From Calendula officinalis (lineage: Eukaryota > Streptophyta > Magnoliopsida > Asterales > Asteraceae), in the NCBI GenBank assembly GCA_963853835.1, contig OY970829.1:27305764-27369763 (forward strand): a DNA stretch of 64,000 nt, read 5' to 3'. Positions 47,341-59,038 of this stretch are shown piece by piece (position 1 is the first letter of the stretch; each line of letters opens with the position of its first letter). The translations under genes were made by a program, and so were the position numbers. A model generated the notes under the pieces. That model ran no database searches, was not told where the DNA came from, and saw only the letters and a list, made by a program, of their open reading frames with translations.

Positions 47341-50300
47341 TTGGATATTGAAGAGTTCGGGCCGAAGTGGTGTTCCGGCCGAAGTGGGATGTTCGGGCCG
47401 AAGTGGTGTTCGGGCCAAAGTGGTGTTCGGGCCGAAGTTCGGTGTTCGGGCCGAGGATGATGTTCAGGCCGAGGTTGAAGTTCGGGCCGAGGTCGGAGTT
47501 CGGGCCGAGGTCGGAGTTCGGGACGAGGTCGGAGTTCGGGCCGAGGTTGAAGTTCGGGCCGAGGTTGAAGTTCGGGCCGAAAATGAAGTTCGGGCCGGGA
47601 ACAGTGAAGAGTTCGGGCCGAACTTGTTCTTGGCAGTGACGGACGAACCAGCTATTTTGGTTACTCGTGGGCATTAAACGGACACCCGAGCTGAAAGTTA
47701 TGAATGTTTTAGTACAACACCTTTTGTCACACAATCTTGGATATTGAAGAGTTCGGGCCGAAGAGGGATGTTCGGGCCGAAGTGGTGTTCGGGCCGAAGT
47801 GGGATGTTCGGGCCGAAGTGGTGTTCGGGCCGAAGTGGTGTTTGGGTCGAAGTTCGGTGTTCGGGCCGAGGATGATGTTCGGGCCGATGTTGAAGTTCGG
47901 GCCGTGGTTGGAGTTCGGGCCGAGGTTGAAGTTCGGGCCGACGTTGAAGTTCGGGCCGAAAATGAAGTTCGGGCCGGGAACAGTGAAGAGTTCGGGCCGA
48001 ACTTGTTCTTGGTAGTGACGAACGAACCAGCTATTTTGGTTACTCGTGGGCGTGAAACGGACACCCGAGCTGAAAGTCATGAATGTTTTAGTAAAGCACC
48101 TTTTGTCACACAATCTTGGATATTGAAGAGTTCGGGCCGAAGAGGGATGTTCGGGCCGAAGTGGTGTTCTGGCCGAAGTGGGATGTTCGGGCTGAAGTTC
48201 GGTGTTCGGGCCGAGGATGATGTTCGGGCCGAGGTTGATGTTCGGGCCGAGGTCGAGTTCGGGACGAGGTCGGATGTTCTGGCTGAAGTGGTGTTCGGGC
48301 CGAAGTTCGGTGTTCGGGCCGAGGATGATGTTCGGGCCGAGGTTGAAGTTCGGGCTGAGGTCGGAGTTCGGGCCGAGGCTGAAGTTCGGGCAGAGGTTGA
48401 AGTTCGGGCCGAAAATGAAGTTCGGGCCGGGAACAGTGAAGAGTTCGGGCCGAACTTGTTTTTGGCAGTGACGAACGAACCAGCTATTTTGGTTACTCGT
48501 CGGCGTGAAACGGACACCCGAGCTGAAAGTTATGAATGTTTTAATATAGCACCTTTTGTCACACAATCTTGGATATTGAAGAGTTCGGGCCGAAGAGGGA
48601 TGTTCGGGCCGTAGTGGTGTTCGGGCCGAAGTGGGATGTTCTGGCCGAAGTGGTGTTCGGGCCGAAGTGGTGTTCGGGCCGAAGTTCGGTGTTCGGGCCG
48701 AGGATGATGTTCGGGCCGAGGTTGAAGTTCGGGCCGAGGTCGGAGTTCGGGACGAGGTCGGAGTTCGGGCCGAGGTTGAAGTTCGGGCCGAGGTTGAAGT
48801 TCGGGCCGAAAATGAAGTTCGGGCCGGGAACAGTGAAGAGTTCGGGCCGAACTTGTTCTTGGCAGTGACGGACGAACCAGCTATTTTGGTTACTCGTGGG
48901 CGTTAAACGGACACCCGAGCTGAAAGTTATGAATGTTTTAGTACAACACCTTTGGTCACACAATCTTGGATATTGAAGAGTTCGGGCCGAAGAGGGACGT
49001 TCGGGCCGAAGTGGTGTTCGGGCCGAAGTGGGATGTTCGGGCCGAAGTGGTGTTCTGGCCGAAGTGGTGTTCGGGCCGAAGTTTGGTGTTCGGGCCGAGG
49101 ATGATGTTCGGGCCGAGGTTGAAGTTCGGGCCGAGGTCCGAGTTCGGGCCGAGGTCGGAGTTCGGGCCGAGGTTGAAGTTCGGGCCGGGAACAGTGAAGA
49201 GTTGGGGCCGAACTTGTTGTTGGCGGTGACGAACGAACCAGCTATTTTGGTTACTCATGGGCGTGAAACGGACACCCGAGTTGTGTTTTAGTATAGCACC
49301 TTTTGTCACACAATCTTGGATATTGAAGAGTTCGGGCCGAAGAGGGATGTTCGGGCCGAAGTGGTGTTCGGGCCGAAGTGGTGTTCGGGCCGAAGTGGTG
49401 TTCGGGCCGAAGTTCGGTGTTCCGGCCGAGGATGATGTTCGGGCCGAGGTTGAAGTTCGGGCCAAGGTCGGAGTTCGGGCCGAGGTTGAAGTTCGGGCCG
49501 AGGTTGAAGTTCGGGTCGGGAACAGTGAAGAGTTTGGGCCGAACTTGTTCTTGGCAGTGACGAACGAACCAGCTATTTTGCTTACTCGTGGGCGTGAAAC
49601 GGACACCCGAGCTGAAAGTTATGAATGTTTTTGTATAGCACCTTTTGTCACACAATCTTGGATATTGAAGAGTTCAGGCCGAAGTGGTGTTCGGGCCGAA
49701 GTGGGATGTTCGGGCCGAAGTGGTGTTCGGGCCCAAGTGGTGTTCGGGCCGAAGTTCGGTGTTCGGGCCGAGGATGATGTTCAGGCCGAGGTTGAAGTTC
49801 GGGCCGAGGTCGGAGTTCGGGCCGAGGTCGGAGTTCGGGACGAGGTCGGAGTTCGGGCCGAGGTTGAAGTTCGGGCCGAGGTTGAAGTTCGGGCCGAAAA
49901 TGAAGTTCGGGCCGGGAACAGTGAAGAGTTCGGGCCGAACTTGTTCTTGGCAGTGACGGACGAACCAGCTATTTTGGTTACTCGTGGGCGTTAAACGGAC
50001 ACCCGAGCTGAAAGTTATGAATGTTTTAGTACAGCACCTTTTGTCACACAATCTTGGATATTGAAGAGTTCGGGCCGAAGAGGGATGTTCGGGCCGAAGT
50101 GGTGTTCTGGCCGAAGTGGGATGTTCGGGCTGAAGTTCGGTGTTCGGGCCGAGGATGATGTTCGGGCCGAGGTTGAAGTTCGGGCCAAGGTCGGAGTTCG
50201 GGCCGAGGTTGAAGTTCGGGCCGAGGTTGAAGTTCGGGTCGGGAACAGTGAAGAGTTTGGGCCGAACTTGTTCTTGGCAGTGACGAACGAACCAGCTATT

Positions 50301-50380
50301 TTGCTTACTCGTGGGCGTGAAACGGACACCCGAGCTGAAAGTTATGAATGTTTTAGTATAGCACCGTTTGTCACACAATC
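47341..50380 (+). repeat. 8-mer HOR, copy 1 (3040 bp)
   Basis: Anchors 47341, 47737, 48116, 48569, 48966, 49316, 49658, 50054. It includes the 453-bp chimeric unit (48116) and the short-core unit before 49316. Marker variants: gtgttccggccg near 47370, gggcattaaacgg near 47669, gtaaagcacc near 48091, actcgtcggcg near 48497, gagttggggccg near 49200. Confidence 0.93.
48116..48568 (+). repeat. Chimeric 453-bp unit with doubled subrepeat zone
   Basis: After a first A/B run the B zone (gaggtcgagttcgggacg) goes straight into ggatgttctggctgaag, restarting an A/B run without a core between. Related units are at 51156 (453 bp) and 53473 (454 bp); a further set at 56421, 59744 and 62344 shares this junction. 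Confidence 0.85.
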
Positions 50381-53300
50381 TTGGATATTGAAGAGTTCGG
50401 GCCGAAGTGGTGTTCCGGCCGAAGTGGGATGTTCGGGCCGAAGTGGTGTTCGGGCCAAAGTGGTGTTCGGGCCGAAGTTCGGTGTTCGGGCCGAGGATGA
50501 TGTTCAGGCCGAGGTTGAAGTTCGGGCCGAGGTCGGAGTTCGGGCCGAGGTCGGAGTTCGGGACGAGGTCGGAGTTCGGGCCGAGGTTGAAGTTCGGGCC
50601 GAGGTTGAAGTTCGGGCCGAAAATGAAGTTCGGGCCGGGAACAGTGAAGAGTTCGGGCCGAACTTGTTCTTGGCAGTGACGGACGAACCAGCTATTTTGG
50701 TTACTCGTGGGCATTAAACGGACACCCGAGCTGAAAGTTATGAATGTTTTAGTACAACACCTTTTGTCACACAATCTTGGATATTGAAGAGTTCGGGCCG
50801 AAGAGGGATGTTCGGGCCGAAGTGGTGTTCGGGCCGAAGTGGGATGTTCGGGCCGAAGTGGTGTTCGGGCCGAAGTGGTGTTTGGGTCGAAGTTCGGTGT
50901 TCGGGCCGAGGATGATGTTCGGGCCGATGTTGAAGTTCGGGCCGTGGTTGGAGTTCGGGCCGAGGTTGAAGTTCGGGCCGACGTTGAAGTTCGGGCCGAA
51001 AATGAAGTTCGGGCCGGGAACAGTGAAGAGTTCGGGCCGAACTTGTTCTTGGTAGTGACGAACGAACCAGCTATTTTGGTTACTCGTGGGCGTGAAACGG
51101 ACACCCGAGCTGAAAGTCATGAATGTTTTAGTAAAGCACCTTTTGTCACACAATCTTGGATATTGAAGAGTTCGGGCCGAAGAGGGATGTTCGGGCCGAA
51201 GTGGTGTTCTGGCCGAAGTGGGATGTTCGGGCTGAAGTTCGGTGTTCGGGCCGAGGATGATGTTCGGGCCGAGGTTGATGTTCGGGCCGAGGTCGAGTTC
51301 GGGACGAGGTCGGATGTTCTGGCTGAAGTGGTGTTCGGGCCGAAGTTCGGTGTTCGGGCCGAGGATGATGTTCGGGCCGAGGTTGAAGTTCGGGCTGAGG
51401 TCGGAGTTCGGGCCGAGGCTGAAGTTCGGGCAGAGGTTGAAGTTCGGGCCGAAAATGAAGTTCGGGCCGGGAACAGTGAAGAGTTCGGGCCGAACTTGTT
51501 TTTGGCAGTGACGAACGAACCAGCTATTTTGGTTACTCGTCGGCGTGAAACGGACACCCGAGCTGAAAGTTATGAATGTTTTAATATAGCACCTTTTGTC
51601 ACACAATCTTGGATATTGAAGAGTTCGGGCCGAAGAGGGATGTTCGGGCCGTAGTGGTGTTCGGGCCGAAGTGGGATGTTCTGGCCGAAGTGGTGTTCGG
51701 GCCGAAGTGGTGTTCGGGCCGAAGTTCGGTGTTCGGGCCGAGGATGATGTTCGGGCCGAGGTTGAAGTTCGGGCCGAGGTCGGAGTTCGGGACGAGGTCG
51801 GAGTTCGGGCCGAGGTTGAAGTTCGGGCCGAGGTTGAAGTTCGGGCCGAAAATGAAGTTCGGGCCGGGAACAGTGAAGAGTTCGGGCCGAACTTGTTCTT
51901 GGCAGTGACGGACGAACCAGCTATTTTGGTTACTCGTGGGCGTTAAACGGACACCCGAGCTGAAAGTTATGAATGTTTTAGTACAACACCTTTGGTCACA
52001 CAATCTTGGATATTGAAGAATTCGGGCCGAAGAGGGACGTTCGGGCCGAAGTGGTGTTCGGGCCGAAGTGGGATGTTCGGGCCGAAGTGGTGTTCTGGCC
52101 GAAGTGGTGTTCGGGCCGAAGTTTGGTGTTCGGGCCGAGGATGATGTTCGGGCCGAGGTTGAAGTTCGGGCCGAGGTCCGAGTTCGGGCCGAGGTCGGAG
52201 TTCAGGCCGAGGTTGAAGTTCGGGCCGGGAACAGTGAAGAGTTGGGGCCGAACTTGTTGTTGGCGGTGACGAACGAACCAGCTATTTTGGTTACTCATGG
52301 CCGTGAAACGGACACCCGAGTTGTGTTTTAGTATAGCACCTTTTGTCACACAATCTTGGATATTGAAGAGTTCGGGCCGAAGAGGGATGTTCGGGCCGAA
52401 GTGGTGTTCGGGCCGAAGTGGTGTTCGGGCCGAAGTGGTGTTCGGGCCGAAGTTCGGTGTTCCGGCCGAGGATGATGTTCGGGCCGAGGTTGAAGTTCGG
52501 GCCAAGGTCGGAGTTCGGGCCGAGGTTGAAGTTCGGGCCGAGGTTGAAGTTCGGGTCGGGAACAGTGAAGAGTTTGGGCCGAACTTGTTCTTGGCAGTGA
52601 CGAACGAACCAGCTATTTTGCTTACTCGTGGGCGTGAAACGGACACCCGAGCTGAAAGTTATGAATGTTTTTGTATAGCACCTTTTGTCACACAATCTTG
52701 GATATTGAAGAGTTCAGGCCGAAGTGGTGTTCGGGCCGAAGTGGGATGTTCGGGCCGAAGTGGTGTTCGGGCCCAAGTGGTGTTCGGGCCGAAGTTCGGT
52801 GTTCGGGCCGAGGATGATGTTCAGGCCGAGGTTGAAGTTCGGGCCGAGGTCGGAGTTCGGGCCGAGGTCGGAGTTCGGGACGAGGTCGGAGTGCGGGCCG
52901 AGGTTGAAGTTCGGGCCGAGGTTGAAGTTCGGGCCGAAAATGAAGTTCGAGCCGGGAACAGTGAAGAGTGCGGGCCGAACTTGTTCTTGGCAGTGACGGA
53001 CGAACCAGCTATTTTGGTTACTCGTGGGCGTTAAACGGACACCCGAGCTGAAAGTTGTGAATGTTTTAGTACAGCACCTTTTGTCACACAATCTTGGATA
53101 TTGAAGAGTTCGGGCCGAAGAGGGATGTTCGGGCCGAAGTGGTGTTCGGGCCGAAGTGGGATGTTCGGGCCGAAGTGGTGTTCGGGCCGAAGTGGTGTTC
53201 GGGCCGAAGTTCGGTGTTCAGGCCGAGGATGATGTTCGGGCCGAGGTTGAAGTTCGGGCCGTGGTTGGAGTTCGGGCCGAGGTTGAAGTTCGGGCCGAGG

Positions 53301-53420
53301 TTGAAGTTCGGGCCGAAAATGAAGTTTGGGCCGGGAACAGTGAAGAGTTCGGGCCGAACTTGTTCTTGGTAGTGACGAACGAACTAGCTATTTTGGTTAC
53401 TCGTGGGCGTGAAACGGACA
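50381..53420 (+). repeat. 8-mer HOR, copy 2 (3040 bp period), near-identical
   Basis: Anchors 50381, 50777, 51156, 51609, 52006, 52356, 52698, 53094, each exactly 3040 bp after its partner. All markers of copy 1 recur. In the stretches I compared (about 0.8 kb from 47799 against 50839, and 48569-48868 against 51609-51908) the translations show no difference. Scattered changes appear later, for example gagttcaggcc near 52200 and gagtgcgggcc near 52890. Similarity fades in the last unit, so the end is approximate. Either a very recent duplication or an assembly duplication. Confidence 0.9.
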
Positions 53421-55715
53421 CCCGATCTGAAAGCCATGAATGTTTTAGTATAGCACCTTTAGTCGCACAATCTTGGATATTGAAGAGTTCGGGCCGAAGA
53501 GGGATGTTCGGGCCGAAGTGGTGTTCTGGCCGAAGTGGGATGTTCGGGCCGAAGTTCGGTGTTCGGGCCGAGGATGATGTTCGGGCCGAGGTTGAAGTTC
53601 GGGCCGAGGTCGGAGTTCGGGACGAGGTCGGATGTTCTGGCTGAAGTGGTGTTCGGGCCGAAGTTCGGTCTTCGGGCCGAGGACGATGTTCGGGCCGAGG
53701 TTGAAGTTCGGGCTGAGGTCGGAGTTCGGGCCGAGGTTGAAGTTCGGGCAGAGGTTGAAGTTCGGGCCGAAAATGAAGTTCAGGCCGGGAACAGTGAAGA
53801 GTTCGGGCCGAACTTGTTTTTGGCAGTGCCGAACGAACCAGCTATTTTGGTTACTCGTCGGCGTGAAACGGACACCCGAGCTGAAAGTTATGAATGTTTT
53901 AATATAGCACCTTTTGTCACACAATCTTGGATATTGAAGAGTTCGGGCCGAAGAGGGATGTTCGGGCCGAAGTGGTGTTCGGGCCGAAGTGGGATGTTCG
54001 GGCCGAAGTGGTGTTCGGGCCGAAGTTCGGTGTTCGGGCCGAGGATGATGTTCGGGCCGAGGTTGAAGTTCGGGCCGAGGTCGGAGTTCGGGACGAGGTC
54101 GGAGTTCGGGCCGAGGTTGAAGTTCGGGCCGAGGTTGAAGTTCGGGCCGAAAATGAAGTTCGGGCCGGGAACAGTGAAGAGTTCGGGCCGAACTTGTTCT
54201 TGGCAGTGACGGACGAACCAACTATTTTGGTTAGTCGTGGGCGTTAAACGGACACCCGAGCTGAAAGTTATGAATGTTTTAGTACAACACCTTTGGTCAC
54301 ACAATCTTGGATATTGAAGAGTTCGGGCCGAACAGGGACGTTCGGGCCGAAGTGGTGTTCGGGCCGAAGTGGGATGTTCGGGCCGAAGTGGTGTTCGGGC
54401 TGAAGTGGTGTTCGGGCCGAAGTTCGGTGTTCGGGCCGAGGATGATGTTCGGGCCGAGGTTGAAGTTCGGGCCGTGGTCGGAGTTCGGGCCGAGGTTGAA
54501 GTTCGGGCCGAAAATGAAGTTCGGGCCGGGAACAGTGAAGAGTTCGGGCCGAACTTGTTCTTGGCAGTGACGAACGAACCAGCTATTTTGGTTACTCGTG
54601 GGCGTGAAACGGACACCCGAGCTGAAAGTCATGAATGTTTTAGTATAGCACCTTTTGTCACACAATCTTGGATATTGAAGAGTTCGGGCCAAAGAGGGAT
54701 GTTCGGGCCGAAGTGGTGTTCGGGCCGAAGTGGGATGTTCGGGCCGAAGTGGTGTTCGGGCCGAAGTTCGGTGTTCGGGCCGAGGATGATGTTCGGGCCG
54801 AGGTTGATGTTCGGGCCGAGGTCGGAGTTCGGGCCGAGGGTGAAGTTCGGGCCAAGGTTGAAGTTCGGACCGAAAATGAAGTTCGGGCCGGGAACAGTGA
54901 AGAGTTCGGGCCGAACTTGTTCTTGGCAGTGACGAACGAACCAGTTATTTTGGTTACTCGTGGGCGTGAAACGGACACCCGAGCTGAAAGTTATGAATAT
55001 TTTAGTATAGCACCTTTTGTTACACAATCTTGGATATTGAAGAGTTCGGGCCGAAGAGGGATGTTCGGGCCGAAGTGGTGTCCGGGCCGAAGTGGGATGT
55101 TCGGGCCGAAGTGGTGTTCGGGCCGAAGTTCGGTATTCGGGCCGAGGTTGAAGTTCGGGCCGAGGTCGGAGTTCGGGCCGAGGTTGAAGTTCGGGCCGAG
55201 GTTGAAGTTCGGGCCGAAAATGAAGTTCGGGCCGGGAACAGTGAAGAGTTCGGGCCGAACTTGTTCTTGGCAGTGACGAACGAACCAGATATTTTGGTTA
55301 CTCGTGGGCGTGAAACGGACACCCGAGCTGAAAGTTATGAATGTTTTAGTATAGCACCTTTTGTCACACAATCTTGGAAATTGAAGAGTTCGGGCCGAAG
55401 AGGGATGTTTGGGCCGAAGTGGTGTTCGGGGCGAAGTGGTGTTCGGGCCGAAGTTCGGTGTCGGGCCGAGTATGATGTTCGGGCCGAGGTTGAAGTTCGG
55501 GCCGAGGTCGGAGTTCGGGCCGAGGTTGAAGGTCGGGCCGATGTTGAAGTTCGGGCCGAAAATGAAGTTCGGGCCGGGAACAGTGAAGAGTTCGGGCCGA
55601 ACATGTTCTTGGCAGTGACGAACGAACCCGCTATTTTGGTTACTCGTGGGCGTGAAACGGACACCCGAGCTGAAAGTCATTAATGTTTTAGTATAGCACC
55701 TTTTGTCACACAATC
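53421..55715 (+). repeat. Array segment between the 8-mer and 9-mer HORs
   Basis: Anchors 53473, 53927, 54307, 54668, 55030, 55374. The unit at 53473 is a third, more diverged version of the 453-bp chimera. Units 54307 and 54668 (aaagtcatg core; ttgatgttcggg and gagggtgaag B subrepeats) resemble those at 57267 and 57646. Cores near 54976 read gaatattttag. Confidence 0.8.
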
Positions 55716-58700
55716 TTGGATAATGAAGAGTTCGGGCCGAAGAGGGATGTTCGGGCCGAATTGGTGTGCGGGCCGAAGTGGGATGTTCGGGCCGAAGTGG
55801 TGTTCGGGCCGAAGTTCGGTGTTTGGGCCGAGGATGATGTTCGGGCCGAGGTCGGAGTTCGGGCCGAGGGTGAAGTTCGGGCCGAGGTTGAAGTTCGGGC
55901 CGAAAATGAAGTTCGGGCCGGGAACAGTGAAGAGTTCGGGCCGAACTTGTTCTTGGCAGTGACGAACGAACCAGCTATTTTGGTTACTCGTGGGCGTGAA
56001 ACGGACACCCGAGCTGAAAGTTATGAATGTTTTAGTATAGAACCTTTTGTCACACAATCTTGGATATTGAAGAGTTCGGGCCAAAGAGGGATGTCCGGGC
56101 CGAAGTGGTGTTCGAGCCGAAGTGGGATGTTTGGGCCGAAGTGGTGTTCGGACCGAAGTGGTGTTCGGGCCGAAGTTCGGTGTTCGGGCCGAGGTTGAAG
56201 TTTGGGACGAGGTCGGAGTTCGGGCCGAGGTTGAAGTTCGGGCCGACGTTGAAGTTCGGTCCGAAAATGAAGTTCGGGCTGGGAACAGTGAAGAGTTCGG
56301 GCCGAACTTGTTCTTGGTAGTGACGAACGAACCAGCTATTTTGGTTACTCGTGGGCGTGAAACGGACACCCGAGCTGAAAGTCATGAATGTTTTAGTATA
56401 GCACCTTTTGTCACACAATCTTGGATATTGAAGAGTTCAGGCCGAAGAGGGATGTTCGGGCCGAAGTCGTGTTCTGGCCGAAGTGGGATGTTCGGGCCGA
56501 AGTTCGGTGTTCGGGCCGAGGATGATGTTCGGGCCGAGGTTGAAGTTCGGGCCGAGGTCGGAGTTCGGGACGAGGTCGGATGTTCTGGCTGAAGTGGTGT
56601 TCGGGCCGAAGTTCGGTGTTCGGGCCGAGGATGATGTTCGGGCCGAGGTTGAAGTTCGGGCTGAGGTCGGAGTTCGGGCCGAGGTTGAAGTTCGGGCAGA
56701 GGTTGAAGTTCGGGCCGAAAATGAAGTTCGGGCCGAACTTGTTTTTGGCAGTGACGAACGAACCAGCTATTTTGGTTACTCGTCGGCGTGAAACGGACAC
56801 CCGAGCTGAAAGTTATGAATGTTTTAATATAGCACCTTTTGTCACACAATCTTGGATATTGAAGAGTTCGGGCCGAAGAGGGATGTTCGGGCCGAAGTGG
56901 TGTTCGGGCCGAAGTGGGATGTTCGGGCCGAAGTGGTGTTCGGGACGAAGTGGTGTTCGGGCCGAAGTTCGGTGTTCGGGCCGAGGATGATGTTCGGGCC
57001 GAGGTTGAAGTTCGGGCCGAGGTCGGAGTTCGGGACGAGGTCGGAGTTCGGGCCGAGGTTGAAGATCGGGCCGAGGTTGAAGTTCGGGCCGAAAATGAAG
57101 TTCGGGCCGAAAATAAAGTTCGGGCCGGGAACAGTGAAGAGTTCGGGCCGAACTTGTTCTTGGCAGTGACGGACGAACCAGCTATTTTGGTTACTCGTGG
57201 GCGTTAAACGGACACCCGAGCTGAAAGTTATGAATGTTTTAGTACAACACCTTTGGTCACACAATCTTGGATATTGAAGAGTTCGGGCCGAAAAGGGATG
57301 TTCGGGCCGAAGTGGTGTTCGGGCCGAAGTGGGATGTTCGGGCCGAAGTGGTGTTCGGGCTGAAGTGGTGTTCGGGCCGAAGTTCGGTGTTCGGGCCGAG
57401 GATGATGTTCGGGCCGAGGTTGAAGTTCGGGCCGTGGTCGGAGTTCGGGCCGAGGTTGAAGTTCGGGCCGAGGTTGAAGTTCGGGCCGAAAATGAAGTTC
57501 GGGCCTGGAACAGTGAAGAGTTCGGGCCGAACTTGTTCTTGGCAGTGACGAACGAACCAGCTATTTTGGTTACTCGTGGGCGTGAAACGGACACCCGAGC
57601 TGAAAGTCATGGATGTTTTAGTATAGCACCTTTTGTCACACAATCTTGGATATTGAAGAGTTCGGGCCGAAGAGGGATGTTCGGGCCGAAGTGGTGTTCG
57701 GGCCGAAGTGGGATGTTTGGGCCGAAGTGGTGTTCGGGCCGAAGTTCGGTGTTCGGGCCGAGGATGATGTTCGGGCCGAGGTTGATGTTCGGGCCGAGGT
57801 CGGAGTTCGTGCCGAGGGTGAAGTTCGGGCCAAGGTTGAAGTTCGGGCCGAAAATGAAGTTCGGGCCGGGAACAGTGAAGAGTTCGGGCCGAACTTGTTC
57901 TTGGCAGTGACGAACGAACCAGTTATTTTGGTTACTCGTGGGCGTGAAACGGACACCCGAGCTGAAAGTTATGAATATTTTAGTATAGCACCTTTTGTCA
58001 CACAATCTTGGATATTGAAGAGTTCGGGCCGAAGAGGGATGTTCGGGCCGAAGAGGTGTTCGGGCCGAAGTGGGATGTTCGGGCCGAAGTGGTGTTCGGG
58101 CCGAAGTTCGGTATTCGGGCCGAGGTTGAAGTTCGGGCCGAGGTCGGAGTTCGGGCCGAGGTTGAAGTTCGGGCCGAGGTTGAAGTTCGGGCCGAAAATG
58201 AAGTTCGGGCCGGGAACAGTGAAGAGTTCGGGCCGAACTTGTTCTTGGCAGTGACGAACGAACCAGATATTTTGGTTACTCGTGGGCGTGAAACGGACAC
58301 CCGAGCTGAAAGTTATGAATGTTTTAGTACAGCACCTTTTGTCACACAATCTTGGAAATTGAAGAGTTCGGGCCGAAGAGGGATGTTCGGGCCGAAGTGG
58401 TGTCCGGGCCGAAGTGGGATGTTCGGGCCGAAGTGGTGTTCGGGCCGAAGTTCGGTATTCGGGCCGAGGTTGAAGTTCGGGCCGAGGTCGGAGTTCGGGC
58501 CGAGGTTGAAGTTCGGGCCGAGGTTGAAGTTCGGGCCGAAAATGAAGTTCGGGCCGGGAACAGTGAAGAGTTCGGGCCGAACTTGTTCTTGGCAGTGACG
58601 AACGAACCAGATATTTTGGTTACTCGTGGGCGTGAAACGGACACCCGAGCTGAAAGTTATGAATGTTTTAGTATAGCACCTTTTGTCACACAATCTTGGA

Positions 58701-59038
58701 AATTGAAGAGTTCGGGCCGAAGAGGGATGTTTGGGCCGAAGTGGTGTTCGGGCCGAAGTGGTGTTCGGGCCGAAGTTCGGTGTTCGGGCCGAGTATGATG
58801 TTCGGGCCGAGGTTGAAGTTCGGGCCGAGGTCGGAGTTCGGGCCGAGGTTGAAGGTCGGGCCGATGTTGAAGTTCGGGCCGAAAATGAAGTTCGGGCCGG
58901 GAACAGTGAAGAGTTCGGGCCGAACTTGTTCTTGGCAGTGACGAACGAACCCGCTATTTTGGTTACTCGTGGGCGTGAAACGGACACCCGAGCTGAAAGT
59001 CATTAATGTTTTAGGATAGCACCTTTTGTCACACAATC
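55716..59038 (+). repeat. 9-mer HOR, copy 1 (3323 bp)
   Basis: Anchors 55716, 56060, 56421, 56852, 57267, 57646, 58008, 58352, 58696 (spacings 344, 361, 431, 415, 379, 362, 344, 344, 343). Private variants: ttggtgtgcgggcc near 55760, the 431-bp unit at 56421, cctttggtcac cores, and a ggaaattgaag lead-in at 58352 and 58696. Confidence 0.87.
56421..56851 (+). repeat. 431-bp unit: doubled subrepeat zone, spacer lost
   Basis: It has the doubled A/B zone of the 453-bp class and has also lost the 23-bp spacer: gaaaatgaagttcgggcc runs directly into gaacttgtttttggc near 56714-56748. The loss is in phase with the subrepeat (one ttcgggcc to the next), as slippage or unequal exchange would give. The same unit recurs at 59744 and 62344. 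Confidence 0.85.

Noticed and set aside
49674..51104. Longest open frame (minus strand, 476 codons) and the many similar frames on both strands
   Set aside because: They consist of six-residue repeats imposed by the 18-bp period, overlap open frames on the opposite strand, lack ATG starts in most cases, and change length with every subrepeat gain or loss.
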